A DNA stretch of 64,000 bases from Alcanivorax sp. (GCF_017794965.1 NZ_CP051240.1:3472001-3536000); one strand, 5' to 3'. Shown: positions 26,273 to 34,499, counted from the first letter of the stretch. The notes: generated by a model not told the origin, from the sequence alone. Made by a program: numbers and translations.

Positions 26273-27300
26273 CCAACGCCGCCCGCGTCGGCGTCATTGC
26301 CGACAGCACACTGCAGGGCCATCTGCTCTCCAGCGCAGTGAAGGCGCAGGGCTACCGGGTGGTGGTCAACACCGACCCGGGCAATCTGGAAACACGCTGG
26401 TACCGCGACGATGCCCTGGACTTGTGGGTTGTGGATCTCTCCAGCGAAGACCGCTGGCAGGACTTTCTGGATACGCTGCTGGAAGAAGCCAGCGCCCCGA
26501 TTCTGTTCTGTGACGGCCAGGCCCCGTCTCGCACCGACGCCGGTTATCCCCGCTGGGAGCGCCGGCTGGTCACTAAAGTAGTGGATTATATCGGCAAGCC
26601 GCAGGTACAGGAGCGGCTCGATATCATTCCGCAACGCACACCCAAGGCCCGTATCCCGGAGCCCCGGGAATTCCAGTCCATCATGCCGGCCAACCGTCCC
26701 CAGCGCGTCTGGGTACTGGGAGCCAGCCTGGGCGGGCCAGCAGCGGTGAAGGAATTTCTGGACTGTCTGCCGGCCAATCTGCCGGTGGCGTTCGTGCTTG
26801 CCCAGCACATTGATGCCAGCTTTCTGGAAACCCTGTGCAGTGTGCTCAGCCGGGATAACAACATCAGTTGCAAGGTGGGCGTGGATGGCGAAGCCCTGCG
26901 CCATGGCGAAGTGGCCATCGCCCCGGTGGAATATGCCGTCAGTTTCCGTCACGACGGCCGCATCCAGTCCACCGGTCAGGACTGGGAGGGCCCCTATGCG
27001 CCCTCCATTGATCAGGTGATCCAGCAGGTAAGCGACGGTTTCGGACAACAGGCCGGCGGTGCCATCCTGTTTTCCGGCATGGGCAATGACGGCGCCATCG
27101 CCGCGCCCAGGCTGGCCGCCACCGGTCGCCCGGTGTGGGCGCAGAGCAGTGACACCTGTGCCTGCAGCAGCCAGCCTGACTCCGTGCGTGAAACCGGTTG
27201 CGTCAGTTTCAGTGGCTCGCCGGAGCAACTTGCGCAGCAACTGGTAGAACAGGTAAGAAGAGAATTAAACAACGCCGAAAGCCTGACGCCTGACGCCTGA
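26269..27300 (+). CDS. chpB: ChpB CheB-type receptor methylesterase
   Basis: The 343-residue protein has a divergent N-terminal receiver-like region (about 1-120; Asp in LWVVDLSSED) and a C-terminal methylesterase domain with the catalytic triad motifs GASLGGP (Ser), QHID (His) and GMGNDG (Asp). It should remove methyl groups from PilJ. It overlaps the chpA stop by 4 bases. The last residues (SLTPDA) and the stop codon are encoded by a GCCTGAC repeat array, so the repeat has replaced or extended the native C-terminus. Confidence 0.93.
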   Translation: MTNAARVGVIADSTLQGHLLSSAVKAQGYRVVVNTDPGNLETRWYRDDALDLWVVDLSSEDRWQDFLDTLLEEASAPILFCDGQAPSRTDAGYPRWERRLVTKVVDYIGKPQVQERLDIIPQRTPKARIPEPREFQSIMPANRPQRVWVLGASLGGPAAVKEFLDCLPANLPVAFVLAQHIDASFLETLCSVLSRDNNISCKVGVDGEALRHGEVAIAPVEYAVSFRHDGRIQSTGQDWEGPYAPSIDQVIQQVSDGFGQQAGGAILFSGMGNDGAIAAPRLAATGRPVWAQSSDTCACSSQPDSVRETGCVSFSGSPEQLAQQLVEQVRRELNNAESLTPDA

Positions 27301-27301
27301 C
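27281..27301 (+). repeat. GCCTGAC x3 across the chpB stop
   Basis: Three exact 7-bp units, each containing TGA. The third supplies the chpB stop codon, and the units put a stop in every frame. Confidence 0.85.
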
Positions 27302-27345
27302 GAAGGCACGTACCATCAAGGTCCGGCTTACATTTGAGGTTGATT

Positions 27346-27795
27346 ATGAGCAGTTTGCCTACGGAAATTTCCAGTCTGCTGATCCCCATGCAGGGGCGCC
27401 CATGGCTGGTGCCCAACATCGTGGTGGCAGAGGTGATTCCCCTGCGCCAGCCGGATCGTCCCGGCCACGGCCCGGAATGGTTGCTTGGCTGGCTCAGCTG
27501 GCGGGACCAGAACATTCCACTGGTGTCTTTCGAGCGCCTCAATGAATCCGGCCAGATCACCATTGGTCAGGACGCCCGTATCGCCGTACTCAACACCATC
27601 GCCGGCAAGCGCCCCTTCTATGCGGTGATCGTGCAGGGCATTCCCAGACTGATCAAGGTGGGCAAGGACGACCCGGTGGAAGAGCCCGTGGACACAGGCC
27701 CGGCAGAATCCATGTACATCCAGGTGGCCGGTGACCTGGCGGTAATCCCGGATCTGGACGCCATTGAAGGTGCCGTGTCCGGTCTGCAGACATGA
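27346..27795 (+). CDS. chpC: ChpC CheW-like adaptor
   Basis: The 149-residue protein is CheW-like, with SSLLIPMQGRPWLVPNIVVAEVI and LLGWLSWRDQNIPLVSFERL. ChpC is the second adaptor of the Pil-Chp system in Pseudomonas. ATG 27346 has GAGG about 7 bases upstream. A TTG four codons earlier is less likely. Its last 4 bases overlap the following hydrolase gene (ATGA), so the chemosensory transcript probably reads on into lipid genes. Confidence 0.9.
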   Translation: MSSLPTEISSLLIPMQGRPWLVPNIVVAEVIPLRQPDRPGHGPEWLLGWLSWRDQNIPLVSFERLNESGQITIGQDARIAVLNTIAGKRPFYAVIVQGIPRLIKVGKDDPVEEPVDTGPAESMYIQVAGDLAVIPDLDAIEGAVSGLQT

Positions 27796-28784
27796 TCGAC
27801 CGGGAGCGCCTTGCCGCCCTGGCCGCCGAACAACCGGAGCGCCCGGGCGCATACCGAAACCTCTATGCAACACCCCACCACGGGCTGCGCGACTTCCTGC
27901 GCTGGCAATGGGATAGCCGCGGCCAGTTCCCGCGCCACCAGTCATTCCCGCAACAGACCCCGGATCCCGCCCGGCTGGCCGCACCCGGACCGCAACCGCA
28001 ATTGACCTGGATCGGCCACTCCACCTTCCTGTTTCAGTACAAGGGCTGGAACCTGCTGACCGACCCGGTGTTTTCCGAGCGCTGTTCGCCATTCACCTTT
28101 GCCGGCCCGAAACGGGCTGTGCCTGCGGCCCTGACCATCGACCAACTGCCGCCGATCAATGCGGTGCTGGTATCGCACAACCATTACGACCATCTGGACA
28201 AGGCCTCGGTAAAACAGCTTCAGGCCCGTTTCGGCAAGGACATCCTCTGGTTCGCACCGCTGGGGGTAGCCAGCTGGCTACGCAAGCTGGGGGTGGAGCG
28301 CATTATCGAGCTGGGCTGGTGGCAGAGCGAATTTCATGGTCAGGTTGAAGCGTTCTGCCTGCCCGCCCAGCACTTCAGTGGGCGCGGCCCCGGTGACCAT
28401 AATCGTAGCCTGTGGTGCAGCTGGCGTCTGGCATTTCCTGACTTCTCATTGTATTTTGCCGGCGATACTGGCTATGCCCCCCTGTTCGGGGACATCGGCG
28501 ATATCTTCGGCCCGGTGGATCTGGCACTGCTGCCGATCGGCGCCTACGAACCCCGCTGGTTCATGTCGCCTGTCCACATTAACCCGGCCGAAGCCGTGCG
28601 GATCCACAAGGACATCCAGGCGAAGCAGTCCGTAGCCATGCACTGGGGCACCTTCGTGCTCACCGATGAGCCCATGGATGCACCGCCCAAGGCACTGAAG
28701 CTGGCCATGGAGAGCCATTCGATTCATCCGGATCACTTTCGGGTACCGCAACACGGCGAAACCCTGATTCTGCAGCAGGATTGA
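27792..28784 (+). CDS. Metallo-beta-lactamase-fold hydrolase, NAPE-PLD/UlaG-like
   Basis: The 330-residue protein has TWIGHSTFLFQYKGWNLLTDPVF, the metal motif SHNHYDHLD, a later AQHFSGRG, YFAGDTGY and MHWGTF. These match the COG2220 MBL group that includes N-acyl-phosphatidylethanolamine phospholipase D-like enzymes. The substrate is probably a phospholipid derivative, but this is inference. It is fused to the chp operon by a 4-base overlap with chpC and is followed at once by an acyltransferase, which hints at membrane lipid turnover linked to pili. Confidence 0.85.
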   Translation: MIDRERLAALAAEQPERPGAYRNLYATPHHGLRDFLRWQWDSRGQFPRHQSFPQQTPDPARLAAPGPQPQLTWIGHSTFLFQYKGWNLLTDPVFSERCSPFTFAGPKRAVPAALTIDQLPPINAVLVSHNHYDHLDKASVKQLQARFGKDILWFAPLGVASWLRKLGVERIIELGWWQSEFHGQVEAFCLPAQHFSGRGPGDHNRSLWCSWRLAFPDFSLYFAGDTGYAPLFGDIGDIFGPVDLALLPIGAYEPRWFMSPVHINPAEAVRIHKDIQAKQSVAMHWGTFVLTDEPMDAPPKALKLAMESHSIHPDHFRVPQHGETLILQQD

Positions 28785-28795
28785 TAACCGACATC

Positions 28796-29797
28796 ATGAG
28801 TAAACAATCCCAGGGCCGTCACCTTTGGGTGGTGGTCCGCCTTCTGGCCTGGCTTCCACTGCCACTGGTGACCGCTTTCGGCGCCCTTGTAGCCACCCTG
28901 ATCACCCTGGTGCCGCTGCGCTATGCCAGCGCCTACCGGGTAGTCCTGATCAATCTGCTGGCCACCCACCCGGACATGAGTCTGGCAGAAGCCAAGCGCA
29001 TCGGCCGCAAGAGCATGGCCGAACTGGGCCGCACCCTGACCGAATTCAGCCATGTCTGGCATCGGCCGGTGGCACAGACCCTTTCGCGGGTAACCCACCT
29101 CCATGGTGAATCCGCTTTTCTTGCCGCCACCGCCAGCGAACGACCCGTGCTACTGCTGTCATTGCACCAGGGCAGCTGGGAAATCAGCAACCTCTATCTG
29201 GGCGACAAAACCGACCCCGGCAAGACCCTGATCATGTATCAGCCCCATCCGGCCACCCTGATGGATGCCATGGTCAAGGCGGCCCGAGAGCGAACCGGCT
29301 CGGTGCTGATCCCCACCAACAGTCAGGGCGTCAAACAGGCACTGGCCGCCATGAAGAATGGTGGCACCCTGGGCATTCTCTCCGATCACAACCCGGGCAA
29401 TCGCAGTAACCCCTCGGTCCCATTCTTTGGTTACGACGTGCCCACCCCGGCGCTGATCGACAAGCTGGTGCAACGCTACCGCCCGCACGTGTTCATCGTC
29501 TCCTGTAACCGTGGCGAAGGCGGGGTCAAGGATATCCATGTGCACTTCGAGCCGGCCCCGGCCATCGAACAGGCCAGCGACACCACCGAGATTCTCACGG
29601 AAATGAATGCCGGACTGCAGCGCTGCATCGAGCGCAACCTGCCCCAGTACCAGTGGACCTACAAGCGATTCAAATGGAGCTCCCAAGGCAGACGTAACTG
29701 GTACCGCCAGTCCAACCGTCTGCTGGCCGATATCGCCGCCGGCAAGGACCGCAAAGCGCTGGGGCTGCACCCGGAGACGGAAAGGCCAGACGCCTGA
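28796..29797 (+). CDS. LpxL/HtrB-like lysophospholipid or lipid A acyltransferase
   Basis: The 333-residue protein has one N-terminal hydrophobic segment (LPLPLVTAFGALVATLITLVPL) and the acyltransferase motif SLHQGSWEI (H-x4-E), followed by GGTLGILSDHNPG and YQWTYKRFKW near the end. This is the HtrB/LpxL superfamily, which transfers acyl chains to lipid A or related lipids in the inner membrane. A TTG at 28781 overlaps the previous stop and is an alternative start. Neither start has a strong ribosome-binding site. The stop codon lies in a GCCTGAC-type array. Confidence 0.85.
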   Translation: MSKQSQGRHLWVVVRLLAWLPLPLVTAFGALVATLITLVPLRYASAYRVVLINLLATHPDMSLAEAKRIGRKSMAELGRTLTEFSHVWHRPVAQTLSRVTHLHGESAFLAATASERPVLLLSLHQGSWEISNLYLGDKTDPGKTLIMYQPHPATLMDAMVKAARERTGSVLIPTNSQGVKQALAAMKNGGTLGILSDHNPGNRSNPSVPFFGYDVPTPALIDKLVQRYRPHVFIVSCNRGEGGVKDIHVHFEPAPAIEQASDTTEILTEMNAGLQRCIERNLPQYQWTYKRFKWSSQGRRNWYRQSNRLLADIAAGKDRKALGLHPETERPDA

Positions 29798-29812
29798 CGT
29801 TTGATGCCTGAC
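29785..29812 (+). repeat. Heptad array across the acyltransferase stop
   Basis: Units GCCAGAC, GCCTGAC, GTTTGAT, GCCTGAC span the TGA stop codon at 29795-29797. They are the same unit family as at 27281 and 33656. Confidence 0.7.
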
Positions 29813-29924
29813 GCGACAGACGTCGAGCATCAGTTCCATCAAACCATTGCCCCTGCCGGGTGGGGGCGGCAAAATGCTTCGCCATTGCTGAGCAACCGCA
29901 TCAGGCCCACTTCCGGAGAGCGCC

Positions 29925-30413
29925 ATGACCATCGAAAAAGGCAAGGTCGTCACCCTGCATTACCAGCTGTTCAACGCCGAAGACGGCAGCGAGATCGAGA
30001 ACTCCCAGACTACCGGTGAGCCCATGGCATACCTGCATGGTTACAACAACATCATCGCCGGGCTGGAAAGCGCACTGGAAGGCAAAAACAGTGGCGAGCA
30101 GGTGGATGTGACCATCGAGGCCAAGGATGCCTACGGCGAGTACGACAACACCCTTTTCCAGCGCATCTCCCGCAAATACCTCAAGCACGCCGGCAAACTG
30201 ACCCCGGGCAAGGTGGTCACTGTCAGCACCGAAGAAGGCCCGCGCATGTTGACGGTTCTGAAGGTCGGTCTGAAAACCGTGGATGTGGATGCCAACCATC
30301 CCCTGGCCGGCAAGGCCCTGCGCTTCGTGGTGGACATCACCGAGATCCGTGATGCCAGCGAAGAAGAAATCGCCCACAAGCATGCGCATGGGGTAGGCGG
30401 GCACAACCATTGA
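29925..30413 (+). CDS. slyD: SlyD-like FKBP-type peptidyl-prolyl isomerase
   Basis: The 162-residue protein has the SlyD layout: an FKBP domain split by an insert-in-flap chaperone domain, with KVVTLHYQLFNAEDGSEIENS, GYNNIIAGLESALEGKNSGE, and VDANHPLAGKALRFVVDI. It should speed proline isomerisation and aid nickel-enzyme maturation in the cytoplasm. The C-terminal tail is short and modestly His-rich (HKHAHGVGGHNH) compared with the long metal-binding tail of E. coli SlyD. A heptad repeat element starts right at its stop. Confidence 0.92.
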   Translation: MTIEKGKVVTLHYQLFNAEDGSEIENSQTTGEPMAYLHGYNNIIAGLESALEGKNSGEQVDVTIEAKDAYGEYDNTLFQRISRKYLKHAGKLTPGKVVTVSTEEGPRMLTVLKVGLKTVDVDANHPLAGKALRFVVDITEIRDASEEEIAHKHAHGVGGHNH

Positions 30414-30655
30414 GTTGAAAGTTAAAAGTTCAAAGTTGAAAAGCGCGACCGGGGAGGCGGCAGTAATCGAAATCGCCTTCCCCGCGCTGCAGCCGCCAAG
30501 CCTGCATGCGCGACTCGGGCATCTCCGCCAGCGAACAGCTTTCCCGCGTTGAATCCTGCTTCTCCCCACATCCCCCTCGCGGGCACAGCCGCTCCGAACC
30601 AAACACCCGATCCCGCGCCTTTGAACTTTCAACTTTCAACTTTCAACTTTCAACT
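30414..30655. repeat. Heptad-bounded element, 242 bp, copy 1
   Basis: The left array 30414-30441 (GTTGAAA, GTTAAAA, GTTCAAA, GTTGAAA) starts right at the slyD stop. The right inverted array 30620-30655 has five units (mostly TTTCAAC). The 180-bp core (AAGCGCGACCGGGG..., CCTGCATGCGCGACTC, CATCTCCGCCAGCGAACAG) is clearly homologous to the core at 32187-32434. With the 90 bases after it, it fills the 329-base gap before nfeD. I see nothing else in that gap. Confidence 0.88.
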
Positions 30656-30742
30656 CGTCCCCATTTTCAGCCTTTTCCTACCTACAACACCGCTCTTTCG
30701 TGCTATCTTACTCATCCAAAAGCATGAGAAGAGGGCACAGGA

Positions 30743-31192
30743 ATGCCGGAATATAGTTACTGGATTATCGCCGGTCTGGTGTTGGTGATCGGGGAGTTTG
30801 TGGTCTCCGGCCTGGTGGTGATTTTCTTCGGTATCGCAGCCCTGATCGTGGGCAGCCTCAAATTCCTGGGCCTGCTCGATGACACCACCTGGGAGCTCAC
30901 CCTGTTTGCGGTGCTCAGCCTGCTCTCCCTGCTCTTTGTACGCCGCTATTTCAGCGACAAGCTGATGGGCAAGGAACGGGAAGGCAACGGCAATGAAGAC
31001 AGTGCCGGTCTGATTGGTCAGCGAGCTACCGTGGCCGAAGCCTTCAAGGACGGCACCGGCAGTGTCAACTATCGTGGCGCCCGCTGGCAGGCACAGAGCA
31101 GCCAGCCACTGGAAGCCGGACAGATGGTGCGTATTACCCAACACGAAGGTCTGTGGCTGACGGTAGAGCCCTGGACCAACACCCCCACCTGA
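30743..31192 (+). CDS. NfeD-like membrane protein
   Basis: The 149-residue protein has two or three N-terminal transmembrane helices (YWIIAGLVLVIGEFVV, VVIFFGIAALIVGS, LTLFAVLSLLSLLFV) and a C-terminal OB-fold (GLIGQRATVAEAF to MVRITQHEGLWLTVE). This is the short NfeD (NfeD1b) type that forms operons with SPFH proteins. The SPFH gene qmcA follows after 28 bases, so they should act together in membrane quality control or microdomain organisation. Confidence 0.92.
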   Translation: MPEYSYWIIAGLVLVIGEFVVSGLVVIFFGIAALIVGSLKFLGLLDDTTWELTLFAVLSLLSLLFVRRYFSDKLMGKEREGNGNEDSAGLIGQRATVAEAFKDGTGSVNYRGARWQAQSSQPLEAGQMVRITQHEGLWLTVEPWTNTPT

Positions 31193-31220
31193 AACACTCT
31201 ACAACAAGGAAGCTTTACCC

Positions 31221-32180
31221 ATGGCAGGATTAATCATTTCCGGACTGTTTGCACTGGGCGCTGTCGTGCTGCTGTTCATGGTCATCCGCATCGTGCCCCA
31301 GCGGCAGGTTTTTGTGGTGGAACGTCTGGGCAAATTCCAGACCTCCCTGGATGCCGGCATGCACTTCCTGATGCCGTTTATCGACCGTGTGGCCTACAAA
31401 CATTCCCTGAAAGAAATTGTTCGCGACGTGCCGCGTCAAAGCTGTATCACCAAGGACAACATCGAAGTCTCTATCGATGGCGTCATGTACCTGCAGGTAA
31501 TCGACCCGAAGGCCGCCAGCTACGGTGTAGATGATTACGTGCTGGCAGCCCAGCAACTGGCCCAGACCACCCTGCGTTCGGTGATCGGTAAAATCGATCT
31601 GGACAAGACCTTCGAGGAACGTGGCGAGATCAACATGGAAGTGGTGAAAGCGGTGGACGAAGCTGCCCAGCCCTGGGGGGTGAAAGTCCTGCGTTACGAG
31701 GTGGCCGACATCAACCTGCCGGTGTCCATCAAGGACGCCATGGAGAAACAGGTGCGTGCCGAGCGGGAACGTCGCGCCGTGGTGGCGGAATCCGAGGGTG
31801 AGCGCCAGGCCGCCATCAACCGTTCCGAAGGTGACCGCCAGGCAGCCATCAACCGTTCGGAAGGGGAAAAGCAGGAGATGATCAACATCTCCGAAGGTGA
31901 AAAGATGAAGCAGATCAACGAAGCGGAAGGTCGCGCCAAGCAGATCGAGCTGGTGGCCCTGGCCACCGCCAAGGGTCTCAACATGGTGGCCCGTGCCGTG
32001 AAGGAAGACGGCGGTCAGGAAGCCGTCAGCCTGCGCATCGCCGAGCAGTATGTGGCCGCCTTCGAAAAAGTGGCCAAGGAATCCACCACCATGCTGCTGC
32101 CCAACGGGCTCAGCGATATCGGTGGCGCCGTGGCCGGCCTGCAAAAAGTGCTCAAGACCGTGGACAACACCCCGGGCTGA
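31221..32180 (+). CDS. qmcA: SPFH/stomatin-family protein, QmcA-like
   Basis: The 319-residue protein has a short N-terminal membrane anchor and a Band 7 domain (IRIVPQRQVFVVERLGKFQTSLDAG, CITKDNIEVSIDGVMYLQVIDP). An alpha-helical region contains a 9-10-residue repeat of the type RQAAINRSEG seen four to five times (residues 192-230). The family organises membrane microdomains with proteases. AAGGAA lies upstream of the ATG. It is in an operon with the NfeD-like gene. Confidence 0.93.
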   Translation: MAGLIISGLFALGAVVLLFMVIRIVPQRQVFVVERLGKFQTSLDAGMHFLMPFIDRVAYKHSLKEIVRDVPRQSCITKDNIEVSIDGVMYLQVIDPKAASYGVDDYVLAAQQLAQTTLRSVIGKIDLDKTFEERGEINMEVVKAVDEAAQPWGVKVLRYEVADINLPVSIKDAMEKQVRAERERRAVVAESEGERQAAINRSEGDRQAAINRSEGEKQEMINISEGEKMKQINEAEGRAKQIELVALATAKGLNMVARAVKEDGGQEAVSLRIAEQYVAAFEKVAKESTTMLLPNGLSDIGGAVAGLQKVLKTVDNTPG

Positions 32181-32186
32181 GGAGCG

Positions 32187-32434
32187 AGTTTAAAGTTCAA
32201 AGTTGAAAAGCGCGACCGGGGAACAGGTGGTAATCGAGACCGCCGTCCCCGCGCCGCAGCCGCCAGGCCTGCGTGCGCGACTCTGGCATCTCAGCCAGCG
32301 AACGGCTTTCCCGCTTTGAAACTTGAACCTTGCAGCTTGAATCTTGCTTCTCTCACATCCCCTCGCGGACACAGCCTCACCGTACAAAACACCTCACCCC
32401 GCGCTTTTCAACTTTGAACTTTAAACTTTCAACT
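32187..32434. repeat. Heptad-bounded element, 248 bp, copy 2
   Basis: The left array is 32187-32207 (AGTTTAA, AGTTCAA, AGTTGAA) and the right inverted array is 32407-32434 (TTCAACT, TTGAACT, TTAAACT, TTCAACT). The core is homologous to 30414-30655. This copy has an extra internal array at 32318-32345 of AACTTGA/ACCTTGC-like 7-bp units that copy 1 lacks. The element occupies most of the 330-base gap between qmcA and gloA. Confidence 0.88.
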
Positions 32435-32510
32435 CACCCCCAAAGCTTGCAATCCGCCCCTCACATCCCCATATCCTGTAGCCCCTTTCCCGAAAGCCTC
32501 AGGAGCCCCC

Positions 32511-33059
32511 ATGTCCCGCCATTTTGAGAAAGCCGAAGGCCTGTTCGAACACCCCGACGAAGTCACCCACGAATACCTGTTCAACCAGACCATGCTGCGC
32601 ATCAAGGACCCCAAGCGAAGCCTGGATTTCTATACCCGGGTGCTGGGCATGCGGCTGGTTCGCAAGATCGACTTCCCGGAGATGCAGTTCAGCCTCTATT
32701 TCCTCGGCTACCTGAGCGAAGAAGAAGCAGGCCAGGTGCCACCTGATGATGCCAAACGACTCACTTTTACCTTCGGCCGCGAGGCCATGCTGGAGCTAAC
32801 CCATAACTGGGGTACGGAAGAAGACGATGACTTTGCCTACCACGATGGCAACGCCCAGCCCCAGGGGTTTGGCCATATTGGCATCACCGTGCCGGATGTT
32901 TACGAGGCAGCTGAGCGCTTTGAAAAAATGAAGGTGGAATTCATCAAACGCCCCGACGACGGCAAGATGAAGGGGCTGGCCTTTATCAAGGACCCGGACG
33001 GTTACTGGATCGAAATCCTGCAGGCCGACATGCTGGAAAAGCAGCAACAGAACGGCTGA
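32511..33059 (+). CDS. gloA: Lactoylglutathione lyase (glyoxalase I)
   Basis: The 182-residue enzyme converts the methylglyoxal-glutathione hemithioacetal to S-lactoylglutathione. Glyoxalase-fold signatures are FNQTMLRIKDPKRSLDFYTRVLGM, the metal-ligand strands GREAMLELTHNWG and GFGHIGITV, and FIKDPDGYWIEIL at the end. At 182 residues it is of the longer, Pseudomonas/eukaryote-like (zinc) type rather than the 135-residue E. coli nickel type. AGGAG lies upstream of the ATG. Confidence 0.95.
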   Translation: MSRHFEKAEGLFEHPDEVTHEYLFNQTMLRIKDPKRSLDFYTRVLGMRLVRKIDFPEMQFSLYFLGYLSEEEAGQVPPDDAKRLTFTFGREAMLELTHNWGTEEDDDFAYHDGNAQPQGFGHIGITVPDVYEAAERFEKMKVEFIKRPDDGKMKGLAFIKDPDGYWIEILQADMLEKQQQNG

Positions 33060-33166
33060 TTTCATGTCATTTTTTTGACAGAAAAAAGGTTGTTTGCCCC
33101 TCTGACCAGTTGTCCCTAAGGTGAGGTTTTGGCTGTTATCAGCAAGACTTTCCGAGGGGACACACC

Positions 33167-33655
33167 GTGGCCAACACTTCCTTACTGACCGCACAACAGC
33201 GCAAAGCCTGCCAGGGTCGCGCCAACCAACCTGCACCCAATGGCCCGCGCGCCAAGGCACTTTTAGCGCTCGACAAAGGCAGCACCCAGCAGCAGGCCGC
33301 CGACGAAGCCGGCCTGTCCCTGGGTCAGGTGCGCTATTGCCTGCGTCGCTTTCGCAACGTGGCAATGGCCCTGTTCGACGCACCCACGCCCAGCGAAAGC
33401 AAACCCGCCGTCAAGACCGTTGCCCCTTCCCCAGAAGAAAAGACTGAACACAAGCCCGACAAAGGCAGCAAAAAATCCAAAGACACCAAGTCAGGCAAGA
33501 AAGGCAAAGGCAAAGGCAAAAAGTTGAAGCCGATCAAGCCCAAAGCCGACAAGGGCGACAAAAAAGACAAAAAGAAAGACAAAAAATCAGACAAGTCAGC
33601 CGGAAAAAAGGGCAAGAAAGACAGCAGCAAAAAAGGCAAAAAGAAAAAGAAATGA
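33167..33655 (+). CDS. Small helix-turn-helix protein with lysine-rich tail
   Basis: The 162-residue protein starts at GTG behind GAGGGG. Residues 25-65 look like a homeodomain-like helix-turn-helix (KALLALDKGSTQQQAADEAG, then SLGQVRYCLRRF). From residue 85 on the sequence is almost only Lys, Gly, Asp and Ser, ending in five lysines. Such tails bind DNA or RNA non-specifically, as in histone H1-like and AlgP-like proteins. A nucleoid or RNA-binding role is inferred, and no named family was recognised. TTGACA 90 bases upstream may be a -35 element. The stop codon is followed by a GCCTGAC array. Confidence 0.7.
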   Translation: MANTSLLTAQQRKACQGRANQPAPNGPRAKALLALDKGSTQQQAADEAGLSLGQVRYCLRRFRNVAMALFDAPTPSESKPAVKTVAPSPEEKTEHKPDKGSKKSKDTKSGKKGKGKGKKLKPIKPKADKGDKKDKKKDKKSDKSAGKKGKKDSSKKGKKKKK

Positions 33656-33723
33656 GCTGACGCCTGACGCCTGACGCCAATGATAAAACCGTAGGGCGGA
33701 AATGCCTGCAAGGCATCTCCGCC
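33656..33723. repeat. GCCTGAC array plus GTAGGGCGGAAATG REP
   Basis: Units CTGACGC repeat at 33657-33678 just after the stop codon. They are followed by CCAATGATAAAACCG and a hairpin REP (33692-33723). A similar order (GCCTGAC array, then CCAAGGATGAAACCG, then a REP of the other class) occurs at 49961-50020. Confidence 0.75.
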
Positions 33724-33769
33724 ATGCTTTTCAGGGTTAGCTTGCGACACCCCGTGCTAGACTGCGGTT

Positions 33770-34456
33770 TTGATCATCAGCCATTGGGGGAATGTGGTGC
33801 TGACTCGGTTACCGCCCTGGGTCGAAGTCGGGGCCTTTCTTCTTGCCTTTCTCGCCGGCAGCGTCAACGCCGTGGGGCTGCTGGGATTCAGCCACCAGTC
33901 CGTGTCGCATCTTACCGGTACTTCCTCATTGCTAGGCCTGGCGCTGGCGGATCTGGACCTGTCCGTGGCCCTGCACTTGCTATTGACCCTGCTCAGCTTT
34001 CTCGCCGGCTCCGCCCTCAGCGGCTTGCTGATCACCAGTACCGCTCTGAAGCTGGGTCGCCATTACGGGTTTTCCCTGCTGATAGAAGCCGGACTACTGA
34101 TCCTTGCCATGGTGTCACTGCAGCGGGGAAGCGATCTGGGTATCTATCTTGCGTCCATGGCCTGCGGGCTGCAGAACGCCATGGTGACCACCTACAGTGG
34201 CTCCATCATCCGCACCACCCACCTGTCAGGGATCTTCACCGACCTGGGCATCATGCTGGGCAACTGGCTACGGGGTACGCCACTGGATGCCCGGCGCTTG
34301 TGGTTGTTTCTGTTGCTGATCGCAGGCTTTATCTGTGGCGGGGTGCTGGGCACCTTACTGTTCCGCCAGCTGCACTTTGTCGCCCTGATGGTTCCGGCAA
34401 CCCTGGCCGCAAGCCTGGCGGTGATCTACTGGGGCTACAGCCGCCGCCGTGACTGA
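33770..34456 (+). CDS. YoaK/DUF1275-family membrane protein
   Basis: The 228-residue protein has six hydrophobic segments and the DUF1275 features GAFLLAFLAGSVNAVGLLGF, SVSHLTGTSSLLGLALA and CGLQNAMVTTYSGSIIRTTHLSGIFTDLG. This is a putative inner-membrane transporter family of unknown substrate. The start is uncertain. TTG 33770 gives the full frame, but GTG 33794 or 33797 behind GGGGG may be used. It is followed by a convergent gene. Confidence 0.85.
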   Translation: MIISHWGNVVLTRLPPWVEVGAFLLAFLAGSVNAVGLLGFSHQSVSHLTGTSSLLGLALADLDLSVALHLLLTLLSFLAGSALSGLLITSTALKLGRHYGFSLLIEAGLLILAMVSLQRGSDLGIYLASMACGLQNAMVTTYSGSIIRTTHLSGIFTDLGIMLGNWLRGTPLDARRLWLFLLLIAGFICGGVLGTLLFRQLHFVALMVPATLAASLAVIYWGYSRRRD

Positions 34457-34499
34457 ACGCGGCATAGAGGGCCCCGCCTGGTCCACCCCGGCACGATGA

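Noticed and set aside
27792..28784. MBL-fold gene as an antibiotic beta-lactamase
   Set aside because: The motif order and C-terminal blocks fit the COG2220 NAPE-PLD/UlaG-like group, and there is no signal peptide.
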